Assembly: GCA_050732635.1 (NCBI GenBank)
Contig: JBOHRE010000112.1
Location: 1 to 9,555 of the forward strand
DNA length: 9,555 nucleotides
Source of the DNA: JBOHRE01 sp050732635
GTDB lineage: Bacteria > Gemmatimonadota > Gemmatimonadetes > Longimicrobiales > RSA9
Direction of reading: 5' to 3'
Position 1 is the stretch's first letter, and each line of letters starts with the position of its first letter. Of the stretch, positions 5,855-9,555 are shown one piece after another. The translations under genes were made by a program, and so were the position numbers. The notes under the pieces are model-generated. The model did not search any database. It was given only the letters and a program-made list of their open reading frames with translations, and was not told the origin of the DNA.

Positions 5855-7600
5855 ATGGAGATGCTCGAGCACATTGTCGGCCGGCTGAACTATTACGTCT
5901 GGAGTTTCGGCATCCCGACGGAGGCCGGCGAGACGATCCCGGTCGTGGTCATCGCGCTGCTGGGGACCGGGATCTTTCTCACCTTGCGGCTCGGGTTCCT
6001 GCAGCTCCGCCGTCTGGCCCATGGCTTCGCCGTCACATCCGGCAAGTACGACGATCCCGACGAGCCGGGCGACGTCTCCCATTTCCAGGCGCTCACCACC
6101 GCGCTGTCCGCCACGGTCGGCATCGGCAACATCGCCGGTGTTGCAATCGCCATCCACTGGGGCGGCCCCGGGGCGTTGTTCTGGATGTGGGTAACGGCGT
6201 TTCTGGGCATGGCGGTGAAGTACACCGAGGTGACACTGGCGCAGCATTACCGGCAGGTCGAAAAGCTCGATCGTGATCCAACGCGCTGGGAGGGTTCCGT
6301 CTCCGGCGGACCCATGTACTACATCGAGCGCGGCCTCGGTCCGGGGTGGAAGTGGATGGCCGTGTTCTTCGCGGCGATGCTCGGCACGACCGCGTTCCTG
6401 ACGGGCAACGCCGTCCAGGCGAACACCGTCGCCGACTCGATGCAGGCGACCTACGGCGTCGCTCCATGGATCACCGGTCTGATCACGACCGTCATCGTCT
6501 TCTCCGTCATCATCGGCGGCATCACTCGCATCGGCCGTGTGACGGCGGTGCTCGCGCCGCTCATGGCCGGTATCTACGTGCTCGGCGCGCTCTACGTGAT
6601 CCTGGTCAACTACGCAACGTTCTTCCCCAGTCTCGGTCTCATCTTCCGCGAGGCGTTCAACCCCTCGGCCGGGGTCGCCGGCACCGGCGTGGGCGCCTTT
6701 CTCGTCACGATGATGTGGGGCGTCAAGCGCGGCCTGTTCTCGAACGAGGCGGGCCAGGGGTCCGCGCCGATCGCGCACGCCGCGGCCAAGACCGACGAGC
6801 CCGTATCCGAGGGCGTCGTCGCGCTGCTCGAGCCGTTCATCGATACCATCGTCATCTGCACGATGACGGCGCTGGTCATCATCAACACCGGCGTCTGGGA
6901 CGACAGGCACCCGACCGCGCTGACGCTGTCGAGTGGCGACGTCTCATTCGTGCGGCTCGGCCCGAATGGCAACTACCGCGCGATCGACGCGCCCCAACGG
7001 CTGGTGATCAGCGACGGCTTCCACGCCGACAGTGCCGTCGGTGTGCCGCAGTTCGCCTGGCACGAGGCGAAGGTCGATCGCCTCTACACCGACGCCGCGC
7101 AGACGCAGCCGTTCTCCGGCACGATCGACGTACGTGGCCGCACCGCGCTCGGCGACGACGGGCAGCAGTACCGGACGCTATACGGGAACGCCTCCGAAAC
7201 CGGTGCGCCTCTGACCATGCTCGGCTTCCAGCGCGGCCTGCCAGGCACCTGGGGGCACATCATCGTGCTGCTGAGTGTGTTCCTGTTCGCTGTCTCCACT
7301 GCGATCTCCTGGAGCTATTACGGCGATCGCTGCGCCAACTATCTGTTCGGCACCAAAGCGATCCTGCCCTACAAGATGGTGTACGTCGTCATGCACTTCG
7401 TCGGGGCCGTGCTGCCGCTCGCCGTCGCCTGGGAGCTCGGGGATGTGTTTCTCGGCATCGTGATCTTCCCCAACCTGATCGCGCTGATCCTGCTCTCGCC
7501 GATCGTGGCCCAGCTCACCAGGAGCTACTTCGAGCGGAAGCCGTGGATCGAGAACTACGAGGTGCACCGGCGCCTGGTCGAAGCGAAGCGGGGGCGTTAG
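5855..7600 (+). CDS. Sodium:alanine/glycine symporter, AGCS family
   Basis: A 581-residue inner-membrane transporter that should couple Na+ (or H+) entry to uptake of alanine, glycine or a related amino acid. Family signatures are FQALTTALSATVGIGNIAGVA (77-97), the following GGPGALFWMWVTAFLGMAVKYTE (103-125), SGGPMYYIERGLG (150-162), and MWGVKRGLFSNEAGQGSAPIAHAAAKTDEPVSEG (287-320). Membrane helices are frequent before residue 347 and again after 463. Typical members have about 450-500 residues. The excess here is a hydrophilic block at about 349-455, between VIINTGVWDD and GFQRGLPGTWGHIIVLLSVFLFAVSTAISWSYYGDR. It is a loop insertion, while the core motifs remain intact. ATG at 5855 follows GGCGGGAG with six bases of spacing. 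It is monocistronic, convergent with the L,D-transpeptidase gene. The exact substrate is not decided by sequence. Confidence 0.95.
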   Translation: MEMLEHIVGRLNYYVWSFGIPTEAGETIPVVVIALLGTGIFLTLRLGFLQLRRLAHGFAVTSGKYDDPDEPGDVSHFQALTTALSATVGIGNIAGVAIAIHWGGPGALFWMWVTAFLGMAVKYTEVTLAQHYRQVEKLDRDPTRWEGSVSGGPMYYIERGLGPGWKWMAVFFAAMLGTTAFLTGNAVQANTVADSMQATYGVAPWITGLITTVIVFSVIIGGITRIGRVTAVLAPLMAGIYVLGALYVILVNYATFFPSLGLIFREAFNPSAGVAGTGVGAFLVTMMWGVKRGLFSNEAGQGSAPIAHAAAKTDEPVSEGVVALLEPFIDTIVICTMTALVIINTGVWDDRHPTALTLSSGDVSFVRLGPNGNYRAIDAPQRLVISDGFHADSAVGVPQFAWHEAKVDRLYTDAAQTQPFSGTIDVRGRTALGDDGQQYRTLYGNASETGAPLTMLGFQRGLPGTWGHIIVLLSVFLFAVSTAISWSYYGDRCANYLFGTKAILPYKMVYVVMHFVGAVLPLAVAWELGDVFLGIVIFPNLIALILLSPIVAQLTRSYFERKPWIENYEVHRRLVEAKRGR

Positions 7601-7608
7601 AGGAGATT

Positions 7609-7629
7609 GGGGCTGGGGCTGGGGCTGGG
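7609..7629 (+). other. G-quadruplex-type motif (GGGGCT)3GGG
   Basis: Four G-runs (7609-7612, 7615-7618, 7621-7624, 7627-7629) are separated by identical two-base CT loops. This fits the standard three-tetrad quadruplex pattern with short loops. It starts eight bases after the symporter stop and is on the sense strand of that gene, so it would be in the symporter mRNA 3' end and antisense to any read-through of the convergent L,D-transpeptidase transcript. A role in transcription ending between the two convergent genes is inference. It could also be a simple slippage-prone repeat. Confidence 0.6.
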
Positions 7630-7666
7630 CGTTCCGAGCCGTCGGCGGCCGCAGACACCGCCACAT

Positions 7667-8851
7667 TCACTGCACGTCCCTGAAGCGCACTCGCGTGCCC
7701 TCCCGAACGCGCTCGGCAAGGAACCGAGCGTCCCAGTTCGTCAGGCGGACGCACCCACTCGACGTGGCGTACCCGATGGTCTCCGGCGCGCTGGTGCCGT
7801 GGATCCCGTAATGGGGCTCCGACAGCGCCAGCCAGACCACACCCACGGCGTTGTTGGGGCCGGGTGGTATCCGCGCGTTCGCCTCATCGTCGGGCACATT
7901 TGCCAGCAGCTCGGGCTGGTAGTGCCACCAGGGATCCAGCGTGATAGACGTGATCTCGAATTCGCCGCTCGGCGAAGGGTCGTAGTCCGAGCCCAGCGTC
8001 GTCGGGAAGTGATACAGAAGCCGCCCGTCCGCAGCGAGCGCGTGCAGGTAATGCCCGCCTGCGGAGATCCTGATCTCGGCCACACTGTCTGCGGCTGACG
8101 CGCCTCGATCGCGGACAGCCGGCACCAGCAGCCGGTCACCGGCAGCCAGTGAGCTCAGGGCGACATCGGGGTTCAGCTGCTCCAGTGCCTCGGGCGTCAC
8201 GTGGAATCGCTCGGACACCGCCTCGAGCGGCGACTCGTAGCACGAGCAGTCCAGCTCCGCATGCGCATAGATGTCCTCGGGAATCCGCACAAACGGGCCC
8301 GGCACGTCCTCTTCACCGAGCCGGTGCTCGTTAACCAGCCGCGCCGGCCCACCGGCCAGCTCCGCCAGCCGCTCGTACGTCGTCGCATCGACCACACCCG
8401 TCCGTCTCAGCCCTTCGCGCTGCTGTAGCCAGTAGACCGCCTTCTCCGTGTTCTGGCCCCACCTGCCGTCGATGACTCCGGGAGAGAATCGCGCCCGGTC
8501 GAGCAGGATCTGCACCCGCATGACCGACGGTCCCTCCGCGTCACCGTGGAGCGGCAGTCGCGCACGCACTTCGTTCAACGACTGCACGCTGATGTCCGAC
8601 CACGCCTCACCGCCGCGTGCCGTGTCGGTCACCGCCGCAGAATCCACCTCGACGTAGCGCCGCCACGCCGTGTCCCGCCGGCCACGCTCGATGGCCTCGG
8701 GCGTCAGCCGAGCGTCCCTGCCGCCCAGCATCGTCACATCTCCCGACGGTCGCGTGCGGCGCACCCGATCATCCGACGGCCTCTCCTCCCCGTCGCCCCC
8801 GCACCCCGCGGCCGCAGCCACGAGCAGCGCCAACCCGCGCTTTCCCTTCAT
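7667..8851 (-). CDS. L,D-transpeptidase lipoprotein with peptidoglycan-binding and LysM-like regions
   Basis: A 394-residue exported lipoprotein that should cross-link peptidoglycan stems or attach proteins to them (YkuD/ErfK family, cysteine nucleophile). Residues 1-17 are a lipoprotein signal (VAAAAGC), with Cys17 followed by Gly-Gly, so outer-membrane sorting is possible. A linker and helical region (about 20-100) precede a peptidoglycan-binding domain (about 107-165, with GVIDGRWGQNTEKAVYWLQQREGL and TGVVDATTYERL). A LysM-like stretch follows (about 205-246, SERFHVTPEALEQLNPDVALSSLAAGDRLLVP). The catalytic domain is about 258-392, with SPSGEF at 293-298, H351-G352-T353 and S364-S-G-C367-V-R369, where Cys367 is the nucleophile. 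A Cys202-x-Cys204 pair before the LysM-like region is unusual. ATG at 8851 has an excellent AAAGGAGG on the minus strand (8856-8863), four bases away. It is a single gene, convergent with the symporter. Confidence 0.94.
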   Translation of the reverse strand: MKGKRGLALLVAAAAGCGGDGEERPSDDRVRRTRPSGDVTMLGGRDARLTPEAIERGRRDTAWRRYVEVDSAAVTDTARGGEAWSDISVQSLNEVRARLPLHGDAEGPSVMRVQILLDRARFSPGVIDGRWGQNTEKAVYWLQQREGLRRTGVVDATTYERLAELAGGPARLVNEHRLGEEDVPGPFVRIPEDIYAHAELDCSCYESPLEAVSERFHVTPEALEQLNPDVALSSLAAGDRLLVPAVRDRGASAADSVAEIRISAGGHYLHALAADGRLLYHFPTTLGSDYDPSPSGEFEITSITLDPWWHYQPELLANVPDDEANARIPPGPNNAVGVVWLALSEPHYGIHGTSAPETIGYATSSGCVRLTNWDARFLAERVREGTRVRFRDVQ

Positions 8852-8985
8852 CCCGCCTCCTTTCCCGTTCGACGTCGAGCAGGGCGCATGCCGGAGACAG
8901 CCGGATACGGCTGGCTCGGTCCAATCCCGAGCCCACCTGGCCGCCGAAGAGTCCTCCGCTCAGCCCTCGTCGTGCCGCCTCGCCT

Positions 8986-9083
8986 CGTCGCCCTGCCGCG
9001 CGCCGCTCCGCCGCGTCGCCCTGCCGCGTCGCCCTGCCGCCCGCTCCGCCTCGTCGCACCTGCCGCGTCGCTCCGCCGTGTCG
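8986..9083. repeat. Degenerate 13-14-bp tandem repeat (CGTCGCCCTGCCGC-like)
   Basis: CGTCGCCCTGCCGCG occurs at 8986-9000 and 9014-9028, CGTCGCCCTGCCGC at 9027-9040, and variants start at 9052 and 9066. The spacings are 28, 13, 25 and 14, so the underlying period is about 13-14 bp. The + strand is rich in C and T, and positions 8963-9057 contain no A at all. The most likely origin is replication slippage in a region free of coding constraint. It lies upstream of the L,D-transpeptidase on its non-template (G-rich) strand. Confidence 0.6.
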
Positions 9084-9100
9084 CCCTCCCCCACCCTCCC
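9084..9100 (-). other. Minus-strand G-quadruplex motif GGGAGGGTGGGGGAGGG
   Basis: On the minus strand four G-runs of at least three are separated by single bases (A, T, A), the loop arrangement known to give very stable parallel quadruplexes. It is about 233 bp upstream of the L,D-transpeptidase start and on that gene's coding strand. A leader transcript or an exposed non-template strand could fold there. Whether transcription starts far enough upstream to include it is not visible. Confidence 0.6.
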
Positions 9101-9139
9101 TCCGCGTCGCCCACTCTCGCCTCGCCCCTCCCTATGTCT

Positions 9140-9157
9140 TTTGGTACATGTTGTACA
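9140..9157 (+). promoter_or_regulatory. GTACA-TGT-TGTAC site, left copy
   Basis: GTACATGTTGTAC at 9144-9156 is a quasi-palindrome (GTACA, 3-nt spacer TGT, TGTAC) within TTTGGTACATGTTGTACA. It is an AT-richer island in very GC-rich DNA. The identical 13-mer recurs at 9440-9452. The outer flank here, TTTG on the left, mirrors CAAA on the right of the second copy. It may be a regulator site or one end of a small inverted-repeat element. Confidence 0.45.
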
Positions 9158-9208
9158 GCTCTCCGCCGCCCACCGCGGCAATGCGCCACGCACCCACGCG
9201 TCGCGCGC

Positions 9209-9312
9209 GGCTCGCTTCAGCGGGCGCTACCTCCACGTCCACCACCGGGCATACCCGCGCGGCTCGCTTCAGCGGGCGCTACCTCCACGTCCACCACCGG
9301 GCATACCCGCGC
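9209..9312. repeat. Perfect 52-bp tandem duplication
   Basis: Positions 9209-9260 and 9261-9312 are identical over 52 bp, each running from GGCTCGCTTCAGCGGGCGCT to GGGCATACCCGCGC. The identity extends a few bases to the left (CGCGC). The unit is not a multiple of three and breaks every frame through it, which argues against coding. Perfect identity suggests a recent duplication or a conserved structural unit. It sits between the two GTACATGTTGTAC sites. Confidence 0.9.
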
Positions 9313-9438
9313 AACGCATTCGTTTGGCCGGGCCGGGACAAGCCGAGTCCGGGGGCGTCCACTCCAGCATCCGTCTGCCGCGGGCGAACGGGGACCGCTT
9401 CAGCATGTGTCCCAGAAAGCCTGAGACGGGCGCTGCCA

Positions 9439-9456
9439 TGTACATGTTGTACCAAA
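9439..9456 (+). promoter_or_regulatory. GTACA-TGT-TGTAC site, right copy
   Basis: GTACATGTTGTAC at 9440-9452 lies within TGTACATGTTGTACCAAA. The sequence TGTACCAAA (9448-9456) is the exact reverse complement of TTTGGTACA (9140-9148), so outward flanks are inverted while the 13-bp cores are in direct orientation. Of the 18 positions, 15 match as inverted repeats and the central TGT does not. The pair brackets about 317 bp including the tandem duplication. No target-site duplication is evident. Confidence 0.45.
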
Positions 9457-9555
9457 TCCAAGAGGGTCGCTGGCAGGGATGCCGCCGGCCGGTACACGGC
9501 CTGAGCGGTGCGGCGCAAGGGATGCCGCCGGGCGGGTCGCGGCCCTGGGTACGAG

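Larger units (their letters stand above)
8852..9555. other. 704-bp gene-free, repeat-rich region
   Basis: Both strands have long open frames here, but their products are low-complexity strings of Arg, Ala, Pro and Gly with no recognisable domain. The 52-bp tandem duplication in the middle is not a multiple of three and would shift any frame. I therefore read the region as non-coding. It should contain the L,D-transpeptidase promoter on the minus strand, but I see no clear -10/-35 pair. Sub-features are a C/T-biased degenerate repeat, a minus-strand quadruplex motif, two identical 13-bp sites and the tandem duplication. Near the right edge, AGGGATGCCGCCGG occurs twice (9475-9488 and 9518-9531). 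No partial gene is recognisable at the window end. Confidence 0.6.

Noticed and set aside
5705..6910. 401-codon - strand open frame under the symporter
   Set aside because: It is antisense to the AGCS core motifs. The product is rich in Asp, Arg and Gly in the manner of high-GC shadow frames.
6346..7683. 445-codon + strand open frame inside the symporter
   Set aside because: It is an out-of-frame reading of the AGCS gene, Arg-rich, with no start signal.
9140..9456. Confident call of an insertion sequence or MITE
   Set aside because: No transposase and no target-site duplication are visible, and the two 13-bp cores are in direct orientation. It is kept only as a hypothesis in the findings.
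8546..9504. Two overlapping + strand open frames and several - strand frames at the right end
   Set aside because: The products are Pro/Arg/Ala or Gly/Arg low-complexity, and the 52-bp duplication would change frame within them. No domain or ribosome site supports them.

Overview
This is a high-GC chromosomal window from a bacterium with a Gram-negative-type envelope. It carries seven confident protein genes, one well-supported small gene, and several repeat-rich intergenic segments. The gene content fits an environmental lineage such as Gemmatimonadota: a long AGCS transporter, a secreted M14 peptidase with calcium loops, an EVE protein, an L,D-transpeptidase lipoprotein, and a YqjE/YqjD-like pair. 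The taxonomic guess is inference from style and content only. No tRNA, rRNA, CRISPR array, transposase, phage module or recognised defence system was found.

Layout. Positions 46-537 (+) encode a DUF456 membrane protein. It converges on a phospholipase D/cardiolipin-synthase-like protein (615-1907, -), with a large hairpin repeat between them. A divergent intergenic region with a near-perfect 20-bp palindrome separates that gene from a two-gene + strand unit: a YqjE-like holin-superfamily membrane protein (2029-2496) and a small YqjD/DUF883-like protein (2520-2891). This unit converges, with only 7 bp between stop codons, on a secreted M14 metallopeptidase (2899-4836, -). Upstream of the peptidase are a three-armed period-9 hairpin repeat and then an EVE-domain protein (5012-5470, -). 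The 384-bp divergent region 5471-5854 holds four tandem 46/47-bp repeats, each with a small hairpin, and leads into an AGCS sodium:amino-acid symporter (5855-7600, +). A G-quadruplex-type motif lies between the symporter and a convergent L,D-transpeptidase lipoprotein (7667-8851, -). The last 704 bp have no credible gene but are rich in structure: a C/T-biased degenerate repeat, a minus-strand quadruplex motif, two identical 13-bp GTACA-TGT-TGTAC sites and a perfect 52-bp tandem duplication.

Functionally this is mostly envelope housekeeping: phospholipid or phosphodiester chemistry, membrane-associated small proteins, peptidoglycan cross-linking, peptide degradation and amino-acid uptake. The secreted peptidase and the amino-acid symporter could act in series (peptide breakdown, then uptake), but they are not in one operon. 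The most unusual material is in the intergenic DNA, especially the two related elements built of 9-nt modules (NNCGCNGAG forward, CTCNGCGNN reverse) and the hairpin-bearing tandem array.
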